64,000 bases of DNA, taken from Acinetobacter rudis (lineage in GTDB: Bacteria; Pseudomonadota; Gammaproteobacteria; Pseudomonadales; Moraxellaceae). This document shows positions 40,569-50,108 of this stretch, one piece after another (position 1 is the stretch's first letter; each line of letters starts with the position of its first letter). Location: NCBI RefSeq assembly GCF_031157835.1, contig NZ_JAVIDR010000017.1:1-64000 (forward strand), in the 5' to 3' direction. The notes beneath the pieces were generated by a model. The model saw only the letters and a program-made list of their open reading frames with translations, had not been told where the DNA came from and did no database searches. The position numbers and the translations under genes were made by a program.

Positions 40569-41930
40569 ATGTCGCAGTCTTATTCACTCAAGTATTATGG
40601 TTTCCCCATGCAACATGCTCCCTGCGCTCCGGTTTCTGCTCCAGCAAACTCTAAAACGCGTGTTTTATTGGCAAGTCTGATTGGTACAACAATCGAATTT
40701 TTTGACTTTTATATTTATGCGACTGCTGCAGTACTGATCTTCCCACATTTATTTTTTCCAGAAAGTAATGGTAGTGCTGCATTACTACAATCTCTAGCAA
40801 CCTTTTCAATAGCTTTTGTTGCTCGTCCTATTGGTGCAGCAGTCTTTGGACACTTAGGTGATCGAATTGGTCGTAAAGCAACGCTTGTCGCAGCACTGTT
40901 ATTAATGGGTATTTCGACTGTTTGTATTGGCTTATTACCTACTTATTCACAAATTGGTATTTTGGCCCCGTTATTATTAGCTTTGTGCCGTTTAGGGCAA
41001 GGTTTGGGGTTGAGTGGTGAGTGGAGTGGAGCGGTATTGTTGGCAACAGAAAATGCACCTGAGGGTAAACGTGCTTGGTACGGCATGTTTCCACAACTTG
41101 GTGCACCAATTGGTTTTATTTTAGCTGCGGGTTCTTTTCTTTTACTGGGCGCCTTTATGTCTAATGAGGACTTTTTGTCATGGGGGTGGCGTATTCCTTT
41201 TATTGCAAGTGCTTTATTGGTATTCCTCGGTTTATATATTCGTTTAAAACTACACGAGTCACCAGCATTTCAAAAGGTACTCGAAAAAGAACAAGTTTCT
41301 AAAGCACCATTTAAAGAGGTGATCTCTTTACATATTCCAAAACTAATATTGGGAACTTTAGCAACGGTTTGTACCTTGGTACTATTTTATTTAATGACTG
41401 TATTTGCATTAAACTGGGGAACGACTGCACTGGGTTATACACGTGATGCCTTCTTAAAAATGCAGTTGGTTGCAACAGTTTGTTTTGCTCTTTGTATTCC
41501 AATTTCTGCTAAATTTGCTGAAAAATTTGGTCGTAAAAATACATCCATTTTTATTTGTATTCTTGTGATTATTTTTGGCCTTTTTTATTCTTCATTATTT
41601 GTAGCAAACAATCCACTTTCAGTGTTGATCTTTTTATGTCTTGGACTAAGTATTATGGGCTTAACCTATGGTCCTATTGGCACTATTTTGTCTGAAATTT
41701 TCCCAATCTCGGTACGATATACTGGATCAGCATTAGCATATAACTTAGCGAGTATTTTAGGCGCATCTTTTGCCCCTCTCATTGCTACGACTCTGGCTCA
41801 AAGTTATGGTATTGGTGCAGTTGGCTATTATTTATGTGGTGCGGCACTACTATCTTTATGTGCTTTTCTTTGTATTCGAGAAACTCCACAGGACAAAGTT
41901 TTTCATAGCCATCTCGCCGTGGAAAAATAA
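40569..41930 (+). CDS. MFS transporter of the metabolite:H+ symporter (MHS) family
   Basis: This 12-helix transporter has LIGTTIEFFDFYIYATAAVLIFPHLFFPE, GHLGDRIGRKATLV, RLGQGLGLSGEWSGAVLLATENAPEGKRAW and GRKNTSIFIC, all classic for the MHS group (ShiA, ProP and KgtP relatives). Many members take up organic acids or osmolytes; the substrate here cannot be told. The ATG at 40569 has no clear ribosome site, and ATG 40608 (MQHAPCAPV) is an alternative start. Confidence 0.9.
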   Translation: MSQSYSLKYYGFPMQHAPCAPVSAPANSKTRVLLASLIGTTIEFFDFYIYATAAVLIFPHLFFPESNGSAALLQSLATFSIAFVARPIGAAVFGHLGDRIGRKATLVAALLLMGISTVCIGLLPTYSQIGILAPLLLALCRLGQGLGLSGEWSGAVLLATENAPEGKRAWYGMFPQLGAPIGFILAAGSFLLLGAFMSNEDFLSWGWRIPFIASALLVFLGLYIRLKLHESPAFQKVLEKEQVSKAPFKEVISLHIPKLILGTLATVCTLVLFYLMTVFALNWGTTALGYTRDAFLKMQLVATVCFALCIPISAKFAEKFGRKNTSIFICILVIIFGLFYSSLFVANNPLSVLIFLCLGLSIMGLTYGPIGTILSEIFPISVRYTGSALAYNLASILGASFAPLIATTLAQSYGIGAVGYYLCGAALLSLCAFLCIRETPQDKVFHSHLAVEK

Positions 41931-42041
41931 TATCAGCTGGGGATGTTAAATAAATGTGAAGTGAATGATTGGCATTAAAAAATTTCAAACACAGGGTAAT
42001 TCCATACAGCGTATTTTCTGCTTATTCTAAAATAAACATTT

Positions 42042-42087
42042 TAAACAGAAGAACCTAGAAAATAACTTCACTAGGTTTTTCTGTTTT
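42042..42087. terminator. Hairpin between the MHS transporter and urea carboxylase
   Basis: AAACAGAA plus AACCTAG pair with CTAGGTT plus TTCTGTTT around a ~12-base loop. It lies between convergent genes and has T- or A-rich flanks, so it could stop transcripts from both sides. Confidence 0.5.
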
Positions 42088-42144
42088 AGCCCAAAAAATC
42101 AGCTATGAGGGGCAGTGTAGAGAATCAAAAAATGGGGGGCTCAG

Positions 42145-45100
42145 TCATTTTAAGTAAACCAAAGGTTGTCCACTATGTACTGTTTGGCCAGCATGACAAA
42201 TAATTGCTTTGACAATACCATCCTCAGAGGCTTGTACTGGTAATTCCATTTTCATTGCTTCAATAATGGCAATGGTTTGTCCTTTTTTTACGACTTGATT
42301 TTGTTCAACTAAAATTTTCCAGATATTACCTGTCATTGAGGCATTTAATGAGACACGATGATTTAAAGTAGGTTGTTCTATAGTACGTGCTACTTTTTCA
42401 TACTCACTTACTTGCTCCTCTTGGTAATGTTTGACCTCGGTTTCAAAAGCAAGTTGTTGCTTCTGTTTAAACGCCAAAATACTTTGTGCTTCATCTTCTA
42501 AGAATTGGCAATACTGTGCGTAATCAAATTCAGATTCTTCGATTTTAATCTCAGCTTGCCCATGAGCAAAATCTAGCCGTAACTGTTCGAGTTCTGATTC
42601 AGATACTTCAAAAAATTTGATTTGATCAAAGAAATTTAAAAACCATTGTTTATTGCCAAATTGTCGATTCTTTTTGAACTTATTCCAAATAGGGAGTGTC
42701 CGACCGACTAATTGATAACCACCGGGCGAGTCCATACCATAAATGCACATATACATTCCCCCAATGCCAACTGTACCTTCGGCAGTGAATGTTCGAGCAG
42801 GATTGTATTTCGAGCTGAGTAGGCGATGGCGTGGATCAAGAGGGATTGCACATGGGGCTGTAAGATAAACATCACCTAGTCCAAGAACAAGATAATTGGC
42901 ATTAAATAAGATATCTTTAACCTCATCACGATGCTTTAACCCATTAATTTTTTGGATAAAATCAACATTGTTCGGGAGCCACGGAGCTTTGGCACAAACA
43001 CTTTCTTGATAACGCTGAACTGCATTTAATGTTGAACTATCTTCAAAGGCCATGGGTAAATGAATAATACGAGAAGGTATTTTAATTTGGCCGAGGTCAC
43101 CTAGTTTTTGCTCAAGTTGAAGCAGTTGAGTTATTAGATTTTTTTGAGATATGACTAAAGTATCGTATTTAATTTGCAGTGAACGGACACCAGGAGATAA
43201 CTCTAAAATGCCATGTATGTCATGACTACGAATCAGTTCAATAAGTTTATGTACGCGGATCCGAAGTGAGAGATCAAGAACATCATCGCCATATTCAAGT
43301 AAAATATAACTGTCTCCTGCTTGACGATAGACCGTTTTAGGCTCATGTGTTGTTGCTGGTTTTTCTGCCAGTATGGCTGTTTCAAGATTTTGAGGTGAAT
43401 GTGGAATCGGTTCAGGGCGAGCTGTTGCAAAGTTCTCTATTAAATTGAGTTGTTCTTGTTCTAATTGATTGGCTTGTTCAATACTCAGTGGGTAAAAGGA
43501 AATCGTGTCATCGGCCTTTAGCTGGCCAATTTTCCATAGTTCTGCTTTGGCGATAGTTACAGGGCAAACAAAACCACCTAGACTCGGGCCATCTTTGGCT
43601 AAAATGACAGGAAAATCACCAGTAAAGTTGATTGCTCCAATTGCATATTCACAGTCATGAATATTTGAAGGATGTAAGCCTGCCTCACCTCCATTTTCAC
43701 GTGCCCAGCGAGGTACTGGCCCTGTTAATCGAATGCCTAGACGATTTGAATTAAAATGAACAGTCCATTCGGCAGCAAAAAATTCTTCGATATATTCTGC
43801 TTTAAAAAAGTCCGGTGCACCATGTGGGCCATATAACACACCAATTTCCCATTTATTACTATAGGTTGGAATTAGGGTTGCTGACAAAGCTTGAGGTGTA
43901 TTATGAGTAGATGTATCGGTATGAGGTGCTGTCGTAATAGGATTGGTTAATTTAATTGTATCTCCAGCACGGAGTATTCGCCCTGCATGTCCTCCAAAAT
44001 GCCCCAGAACAAATGTTGAACGGCTGCCTAAATATAACGGTACATTTAGGCCGTGTTGTATAGCCATATAAGTGCGGCAACCCGATTGTACTTGACCAAG
44101 TTGAAGAGTTTGACCAGATTTAACCGATATCGGTTGCCAAAACTCAATTGCTTTTCCATCTAGTAAGGCTAAACAAGGTGCACCAGTCAAAGCAATGCAT
44201 GTATCAGCATGAAATTTTAATGTTGGTCCAATGAGCGTAAATTCAAAACCAGCTGCTTGAATGGGGTTCGCCACAATTTTATTGGCCAATTGAAAGGCAA
44301 GATCATCCATAGGGCCAGAAGGGGGGACACCAATATGCCAATAGCCAATGCGGCCAAGGTAGTCTTGAATAGTGGTTAATGTACCCGGTTGAATAACCTC
44401 AATCACTCTTGGCATATATTTAAAATCATCTAAGAACCTTGTCCAGATCTGCATATTTTTAAAATGTGGGGCTGTGATAATTTTAGCTGCATAATCAAGA
44501 TTGGTACTGATTCCCTCTAGTCGAGTTTCGGCTAAAGCTGTTTCGAGTTTTTCAATCGCTTTTTCTCTATTTTCAGCATGAACAATAATCTTAGCGAGCA
44601 TTGGATCGAAGTATTGTGAAACTTCTGTACCAGTTGTTATCCAAGTATCTACTCGAATGTCTTTGGGAAAAGAGACTTCTGTGAGTACACCAGGACTGGG
44701 TTGAAAGTTCTTGATGGGATCTTCTGCATAAATACGAACTTCAATGGCTACGCCTTGTAGCTGAATATTGGTTAAATATTCCCAATCTAAAGCTTCATTT
44801 GCAGCAACCTTGAGCATACATTCAATGAGATCTATTCCTGTGACCATTTCAGTGACAGCATGTTCAACTTGTAACCGTGTATTTACTTCTAAAAAATAAA
44901 ACTCATCAGATGCTGCATCATAAATAAACTCAACTGTTCCTACACTGCGATAACCTACGATTTGCCCCAATTGAACTGCGGCTTGGTGTAATTTTCTTCG
45001 TGTAGTTTCGGGTAATTGAGGAGCTGGTGTTTCTTCAACAATTTTTTGATTACGCCGTTGTAGTGAACAATCTCGCTCACCTAAGGCAATGACTCTACCA

Positions 45101-45750
45101 TGCTGGTCACCCAATATTTGAACTTCAACATGTCGAGCTTTATCGATAAATCGCTCAATAAACACCCCAGCATCTTTAAAAAATTGTTCACCTAAGCGTT
45201 TTACACGATCATATGCTTCGATTAATGCAGCACGATTATCACATCGTGTTAAACCAATTCCTCCTCCACCAGCGGTACTTTTGAGCATAACTGGATAGCC
45301 AATGCTTTCTGCTGCATGTAAAGCGTCATCTAAATTAGGCAATAAACCAGTGCCAGGTGTCATGGGAACTTTGGCTAAAGCTGCAAGCTCTCGGGCCCGA
45401 TGCTTGAGTCCAAATTCAGTGATTTGTTCTGCTGTTGGACCAATGAAAACAATATTATTTTGTGCACATTGACGTGAAAATTCAGCACTTTCTGATAGAA
45501 AACCGTAACCAGGAAAAATAGCTTGAGCACCTGTTTTTAGTGCAGCATCTATGATTTTTTCTATACTTAAATAGGTTTCTATTGGTTTTATGCCGTGGAG
45601 AGAGACAGCTAAATCTGCATCAATGACATGTTGTGCATAACGGTCTGTATCTGAATAAACCGCTACACTGGTAATGCCCATTTTTTTTAATGTGCGTATT
45701 GCACGAACAGCAATTTCACCACGATTTGCAATAAGTACAGTATTAAACAT
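42145..45750 (-). CDS. uca: Urea carboxylase (biotin-dependent)
   Basis: This enzyme carboxylates urea to allophanate using ATP, bicarbonate and biotin. The 1201 residues contain a biotin carboxylase domain (1-~450; ANRGEIAVRAIRTLKK, TAGGGGIGLT, EVNTRLQVEHAVTE), KipI/KipA-like carboxyltransferase domains (~455-1050) and a BCCP domain with biotin Lys1167 in EAMKMEL. Asn708 in AINFTGD aligns, counting from the C-terminus, with Asn1330 of the Kluyveromyces enzyme; guanidine carboxylases are reported to carry Asp there, so urea is favoured. It starts two bases after the allophanate hydrolase stop, with AGGAG upstream. The DUF1989 carboxyguanidine deiminase genes found with guanidine carboxylases are absent. 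Confidence 0.93.
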   Translation of the reverse strand: MFNTVLIANRGEIAVRAIRTLKKMGITSVAVYSDTDRYAQHVIDADLAVSLHGIKPIETYLSIEKIIDAALKTGAQAIFPGYGFLSESAEFSRQCAQNNIVFIGPTAEQITEFGLKHRARELAALAKVPMTPGTGLLPNLDDALHAAESIGYPVMLKSTAGGGGIGLTRCDNRAALIEAYDRVKRLGEQFFKDAGVFIERFIDKARHVEVQILGDQHGRVIALGERDCSLQRRNQKIVEETPAPQLPETTRRKLHQAAVQLGQIVGYRSVGTVEFIYDAASDEFYFLEVNTRLQVEHAVTEMVTGIDLIECMLKVAANEALDWEYLTNIQLQGVAIEVRIYAEDPIKNFQPSPGVLTEVSFPKDIRVDTWITTGTEVSQYFDPMLAKIIVHAENREKAIEKLETALAETRLEGISTNLDYAAKIITAPHFKNMQIWTRFLDDFKYMPRVIEVIQPGTLTTIQDYLGRIGYWHIGVPPSGPMDDLAFQLANKIVANPIQAAGFEFTLIGPTLKFHADTCIALTGAPCLALLDGKAIEFWQPISVKSGQTLQLGQVQSGCRTYMAIQHGLNVPLYLGSRSTFVLGHFGGHAGRILRAGDTIKLTNPITTAPHTDTSTHNTPQALSATLIPTYSNKWEIGVLYGPHGAPDFFKAEYIEEFFAAEWTVHFNSNRLGIRLTGPVPRWARENGGEAGLHPSNIHDCEYAIGAINFTGDFPVILAKDGPSLGGFVCPVTIAKAELWKIGQLKADDTISFYPLSIEQANQLEQEQLNLIENFATARPEPIPHSPQNLETAILAEKPATTHEPKTVYRQAGDSYILLEYGDDVLDLSLRIRVHKLIELIRSHDIHGILELSPGVRSLQIKYDTLVISQKNLITQLLQLEQKLGDLGQIKIPSRIIHLPMAFEDSSTLNAVQRYQESVCAKAPWLPNNVDFIQKINGLKHRDEVKDILFNANYLVLGLGDVYLTAPCAIPLDPRHRLLSSKYNPARTFTAEGTVGIGGMYMCIYGMDSPGGYQLVGRTLPIWNKFKKNRQFGNKQWFLNFFDQIKFFEVSESELEQLRLDFAHGQAEIKIEESEFDYAQYCQFLEDEAQSILAFKQKQQLAFETEVKHYQEEQVSEYEKVARTIEQPTLNHRVSLNASMTGNIWKILVEQNQVVKKGQTIAIIEAMKMELPVQASEDGIVKAIICHAGQTVHSGQPLVYLK

Positions 45751-45752
45751 GA

Positions 45753-47591
45753 TTATTCTCCTGTATTTGTTGCAAGTGTTGGTGTATTACTTTGCTGGAT
45801 ATATGCACGCCATCCACCAAATTGGCTGATATTCTCAGCATTTTCCAACCCATAGGGTTCACAAATAAAACCTTTTACCCAGCGACCATCCTGTAGTTCT
45901 ATATTCCCCATGCCTAAGGGAGGTGGAATCTCTGCGACAAATTCACCAAAACGTGCGGTAGGTATATCCCATAGTTCTACGATAATGGCTTGTCCATGAA
46001 TTTCATCACGGGCCAACCCAGGTTTTGCTGGTTGAGTACCATTTAGTGCATATAGAGAATATTTAGCTGCAGTTTTAGTGGTTTCAATAAGCACCGCCTG
46101 ACGTGTACATAGTTGGAAATTAAGCGGCATACCTGTTAAATGTGCTCCTACAACTGCAACACGAATATGATGTTTTGATGGGTATGATTGCACTGGGGAT
46201 AACGGTATTTTTTTATGTGTTGCACCCAAAGGAAGGTCAATAAAATTTTGCCAAAGCTGACCAAAATGAGCTAAGGCACCATCATGCCATGCAGGTGCAA
46301 TTAACGTAATGCCAAAGGGTAATCCATCAGTTCTAAACCCAGCTGGTAATGCGAGCGCACTTAGATCAGCTAAATTGGTAAAGTTGGTATAAATTCCCAA
46401 TTGGGCATTTAGCTGAATTGGGTTAGCCTCTATCTCTTCGATACGATGAATAGTTGGGGCAGTAGGTACAAGCAATGCGTCAAAATTTACTAATATTTGT
46501 TGAATTTCACGGCTTAAATTTTGTTTTAAATATTCAGCATTATAGGCATCTATTGCGCTGTATTGATAACCTTGTTGAATAATCTCTAAAACAGTCGGAT
46601 TCCATGCTTGTAGATCTTGCTTGAGATAAGTTTCGGTTGCAGCAGTTCTCTCTGCAACCCAAGCACTTTGATAAAGCTGTGATGCCAACATTTCAAAAGG
46701 CTTAAAGTCTATTTCAGTGATTGTGACTGAGAGTTCTTGTAACTGTTTTATCGCTTGATTAAAGGCATCTTCGGATTGTTGATCATTAAAAAAGTTTAAA
46801 ACTGAAGGCACTGCAAATTTTAATTGAGATGAAAAACGGGCAGGGGCTGTATGTGGATTCTTCCTCGAATAGCTGTCCTTTCCATCATATTTTTCCGCAA
46901 TATTAGCTATATATTCAGCATCAGTAACCGTTAAAGCAAAAATTGAAATGCAATCGAGACTTTTACATGCTGGGATTAAACCATAATTTGAAAAGCGTCC
47001 TCGGGTTGGTTTAAGACCAACAATATTGTTAAAGCCTGCTGGAACACGGCCAGATCCAGCTGTATCTGTACCTAAAGAAAAAGGGACGATACCTCGTGCA
47101 ACGACACTGGCTGAGCCAGCGCTTGAACCACCACTAATAAATGCAGAATTAAAGCTGTTTCTTACCGCACCATAAGGCGAACGTGTTCCGACCAATCCTG
47201 TTGCAAATTGATCTAGGTTGGTTTTACCAATAACAATTGCACCAGCCTGTTTTAAGCGTTGAACCAGTGTTGCATCTTGTTTTGCTGGTTCGCTTAAGCA
47301 TTTGTAGGCAGCGGTAGAAATAAAGCCTTTAACATCAATATTATCTTTAACTGCAAAAGGGATACCATACAAAGGATATTGTTGTTGGATATGCTGTGAT
47401 TGCTTTAAATTTGCATGGAGTAGATCAATTTGTTGTTGAATCTGTGCAACACTTGCAATTGAAATCCAAGCAGTATCTTCAAGGTCTATTTCTTTGACCA
47501 AGTCAATCAGTTGTTCTATTGCTATGTCATTATTTTCATAAGCCTGTTGCCAATCTTGAATTGTCCAAGCATAAATTTTTTCTAGAAACAT
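45753..47591 (-). CDS. atzF: Allophanate hydrolase
   Basis: This enzyme splits allophanate, the product of urea carboxylase, into ammonia and carbon dioxide. The amidase-signature domain shows the Ser-Ser-Lys set: Lys in AVKDNIDVKG, and GGSSAGSASVVARG with the TDTAGSGRVPAGFNNIVGLKPTRG stretch. The C-terminal ~150 residues (after SPVQSYPSKHHIRVAVVGAHLTGMPL) form the second domain of AtzF/DUR1-type enzymes, giving 612 residues. It is immediately followed by uca, the normal two-gene arrangement. A long palindrome separates it from the upstream permease. Confidence 0.93.
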   Translation of the reverse strand: MFLEKIYAWTIQDWQQAYENNDIAIEQLIDLVKEIDLEDTAWISIASVAQIQQQIDLLHANLKQSQHIQQQYPLYGIPFAVKDNIDVKGFISTAAYKCLSEPAKQDATLVQRLKQAGAIVIGKTNLDQFATGLVGTRSPYGAVRNSFNSAFISGGSSAGSASVVARGIVPFSLGTDTAGSGRVPAGFNNIVGLKPTRGRFSNYGLIPACKSLDCISIFALTVTDAEYIANIAEKYDGKDSYSRKNPHTAPARFSSQLKFAVPSVLNFFNDQQSEDAFNQAIKQLQELSVTITEIDFKPFEMLASQLYQSAWVAERTAATETYLKQDLQAWNPTVLEIIQQGYQYSAIDAYNAEYLKQNLSREIQQILVNFDALLVPTAPTIHRIEEIEANPIQLNAQLGIYTNFTNLADLSALALPAGFRTDGLPFGITLIAPAWHDGALAHFGQLWQNFIDLPLGATHKKIPLSPVQSYPSKHHIRVAVVGAHLTGMPLNFQLCTRQAVLIETTKTAAKYSLYALNGTQPAKPGLARDEIHGQAIIVELWDIPTARFGEFVAEIPPPLGMGNIELQDGRWVKGFICEPYGLENAENISQFGGWRAYIQQSNTPTLATNTGE

Positions 47592-47724
47592 TTTTGGAAT
47601 CCAATATTATGTCTATGTGAATCCTTAAATGCATAATTCGTACCAAGATAGAGTTTTATTGATTATTAAAAATAGTTAAAAAATAGAGCGAATGTATAGT
47701 ATGGTTTTCTTTAGCGGTAGATCA

Positions 47725-47783
47725 GCGAAGTTTACATATAAAAAATATCACTAAAAGTGATATTTTTTATATGTAAACTTCGC
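47725..47783. repeat. Perfect inverted repeat with 28-bp arms
   Basis: Bases 47725-47752 and 47756-47783 are exact reverse complements around an AAA centre. The arms contain an A6/T6 tract and end in GCGAAG/CTTCGC. It lies 26 bases beyond the permease stop and 134 bases before the allophanate hydrolase start. It could act as a terminator or attenuator between the two, or be a small mobile-element relic. Confidence 0.9.
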
Positions 47784-47808
47784 GCTTTAATGAGTAAGTG
47801 CTTTCGAA

Positions 47809-49419
47809 TTAATCATCTTGTAAAGTCTTACATAAAGAGCAAATAATGCCATTATGTTGCTTTGAAAACATGACATCTGGACGTTCATATTTTTCATTGC
47901 AAGAAACGCATGAATAAACAGTTGCAACAGGGGTTCCCTCATGATGAAAGCGTGGTTCTGCAATACCATCATCTGTTTTTCTAATATAATACTTACCCTT
48001 AGTGAGTATGCCGAGAATAGGCGTTAAAATAAAGCCAACGATTAAAGCAATTAACGGTGAATACGAAGATAGAAAATCACCAAGAAGTCCAAAGAATGCA
48101 GCAATGGATAAAGTCGCAGCAGAGAGAAAGGCGATTAATCCAACTGGGTTGAAGTTATAAAGCATGTCTCGTCTATATTCTGGGTATTTAGGTGAAAGCT
48201 TTAATATATATTTATTAATGCTGATATCTGTAGCTACAACAACAATCCAAGCGATGGCAAAGTTAGAATAAAAACCCAATATTTTTCCTAACATGGCAAA
48301 CATATTGCCTTCCATCAAAATCAATGCCACAAGGAGGTTGAATAGAACAAAAACGATTCGCCCCAGATACTTCTTAGTGACACGAGTATAAGCACTTGTC
48401 CATGCTAGAGATCCTGAATAGGCATTGGTAACATTGATTTTGATTTGGGAAATAACAACGAGAATAACCGCTAAACTCAGGGCCAGCCATGCAGGAAACA
48501 TTTCATGAAAAGCAGTATTGAATTGTTGTACAGGTTCGGTGGCATTCACCCCAGGTAGTTTGGTAAATAAATAAAAGCCTAAAAATGCACCAATAATTTG
48601 CTTAATAGCACCAAGAATAACCCAACCTGGGCCAGCCGAAATAACGGCAATCCACCATGATTTACTGTTTGCTTTTGTTTTTGCAGGCATAAAACGTAAG
48701 TAGTCGATTTGTTCTCCAATTTGCATAATCAGTGATAAACATACACCTGCACCAAGCATAATTGCTGCCATATCAAAGGCTGCATAACCTTCTTGCCCAG
48801 TATAATTTGCGAAGGCACTGACTAGATTAGGTTCTTTATAAATAAGATAAGCAACTGGAGCAATCATTAAAAGTAACCAGACTGGTGTGGTCCAGACTTG
48901 CAATTTGCTCAGTGCTTTCATACCGTAGATCACTAGTGGGATCACGATAATAGTAGAAATGAGATAACCTGCCCACAAGGGAATTGCTAAGCCAAGTAAG
49001 AGTCCTTGCGCCATAATTGAACCTTCAAGCGCAAAGAAGATAAAGGTAAAGCTTGCAAAGATAATACTGGTAATAATTGACCCACAATAACCAAAGCCAG
49101 CACCACGAGTAATCAGATCGAGGTCTATGTTATATCGAGCAGCGTAGTAGGAGAGTGGAATGCCTGTTATAAAGATAATTAAGGCTGCAAATAAAATTGA
49201 ATAGATTGCATTGGTTGTACCATAGCTCATACCAATCATTGCACCAATGGAAAAGTCAGCCAAATAAGCAATACCACCCAATGCGGTAATTGCAACGACT
49301 CCAGGGCTCCAGCGTCGAAAACTATGTGGGGTGTATCTTAGTGTGTAATCTTCAAGTGTTTCCTTGATTGCTTGATCTGTATTTTTTTCATTTGGTGGAT
49401 TTAAAATAGTCTCTTGCAT
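47809..49419 (-). CDS. NCS1-family permease with C-terminal zinc ribbon
   Basis: This protein of the nucleobase:cation symporter-1 family (cytosine/purine/allantoin permeases) has RRWSPGVVAITALGGIAYLADFSIGA at the N-terminus, NPNS-like motifs replaced by INVTNAYSGSLAWT, and ~12 helices. Unusually, the ~75-residue cytoplasmic tail ends in a CVSC ... CSLC pair that looks like a zinc ribbon. I used the ATG at 49419 (MQETILNPP; GGAAG 6 bases upstream), not the ATG 129 bases further out. Next to urea carboxylase genes it probably imports urea or a compound degraded to it; this is inference. Confidence 0.82.
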   Translation of the reverse strand: MQETILNPPNEKNTDQAIKETLEDYTLRYTPHSFRRWSPGVVAITALGGIAYLADFSIGAMIGMSYGTTNAIYSILFAALIIFITGIPLSYYAARYNIDLDLITRGAGFGYCGSIITSIIFASFTFIFFALEGSIMAQGLLLGLAIPLWAGYLISTIIVIPLVIYGMKALSKLQVWTTPVWLLLMIAPVAYLIYKEPNLVSAFANYTGQEGYAAFDMAAIMLGAGVCLSLIMQIGEQIDYLRFMPAKTKANSKSWWIAVISAGPGWVILGAIKQIIGAFLGFYLFTKLPGVNATEPVQQFNTAFHEMFPAWLALSLAVILVVISQIKINVTNAYSGSLAWTSAYTRVTKKYLGRIVFVLFNLLVALILMEGNMFAMLGKILGFYSNFAIAWIVVVATDISINKYILKLSPKYPEYRRDMLYNFNPVGLIAFLSAATLSIAAFFGLLGDFLSSYSPLIALIVGFILTPILGILTKGKYYIRKTDDGIAEPRFHHEGTPVATVYSCVSCNEKYERPDVMFSKQHNGIICSLCKTLQDD

Positions 49420-49573
49420 GCCGATCTTCCAAAATGATAGTCGTATACAAGATGAGCAAATTATATGCCAAACTATATTTTTTAATGATCTTATAGCATC
49501 TTTATTATTTATTTTTTTTAAATTATGAGTGTGTATTGCATAGGTCAAACGATATGCAGGTTAGGATATAGCA

Positions 49574-49605
49574 TAAAAAAAGTCCAAACACACTGTTTGG
49601 ACTTT
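49574..49605 (-). terminator. Intrinsic terminator after hemJ
   Basis: AAAGTCCAAACA and TGTTTGGACTTT form a 12-bp perfect stem with a three-base loop, and on the minus strand seven T residues follow. It lies 28 bases after the hemJ stop. Confidence 0.85.
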
Positions 49606-49632
49606 CGATGACTTTCACGTGTTATGTCATGA

Positions 49633-50079
49633 TCAAAATTGTGGCTTGACCACGACCAAGATAACCACTGCGAGCAAGAGTAAAGTTGGCATTTCGTTAA
49701 AGAAGCGCCAAAACTTGTGTGACTTATAATGAGCATTAGCAATGAGTTTTTTACGGTAGTAACCACATACCAAATGATAGATTACAAGTAAACCAACCAG
49801 AGCAACTTTAATATAGAACCAAGGCGCTTCATGATAATGCTGAGTTGCGTCACCCCAAGCCACTAAAAAGTGTGCAGTAATGAGGGTTGCAATCATTGCT
49901 GGCCACATAATGCCGCGATAGAGCTTACGCTCCATGACTTCAAAATGTTGGTGGCTAACAAGATCATCACTCATTGCGTGATAAACATAAAGCCGTGGTA
50001 AGTAGAATAATGCCGCAAACCAACAAACCACAGCAATAATATGTAAAGCTTTAACCCAAAGAAAGGCTTCAGAAACCAT
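49633..50079 (-). CDS. hemJ: Protoporphyrinogen oxidase HemJ
   Basis: HemJ oxidises protoporphyrinogen IX in haem synthesis. The 148-residue, four-helix protein shows ALHIIAVVCWFAALFYLPRLYVYHA near the start, with the conserved His, EVMERKLYRGIMWPAM, WFYIKVALV and HKFWRFFNEMPT. This is the UPF0093 pattern of the HemJ family that replaces HemG/HemY in Acinetobacter. It stands between fabB and a terminator. Confidence 0.92.
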   Translation of the reverse strand: MVSEAFLWVKALHIIAVVCWFAALFYLPRLYVYHAMSDDLVSHQHFEVMERKLYRGIMWPAMIATLITAHFLVAWGDATQHYHEAPWFYIKVALVGLLVIYHLVCGYYRKKLIANAHYKSHKFWRFFNEMPTLLLLAVVILVVVKPQF

Positions 50080-50108
50080 GAATGAACCTCTAGGGGTTCA
50101 GCCCATCC

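Noticed and set aside
42145..49419. Operon called as guanidine degradation
   Set aside because: The nearby guanidine riboswitch controls the SMR exporter on the other strand 8 kb away. The carboxylase has the urea-type Asn and no deiminase genes accompany it.
49420..49548. N-terminal extension of the NCS1 permease
   Set aside because: The added 43 residues do not look like the family, and a good ribosome site precedes the ATG at 49419.
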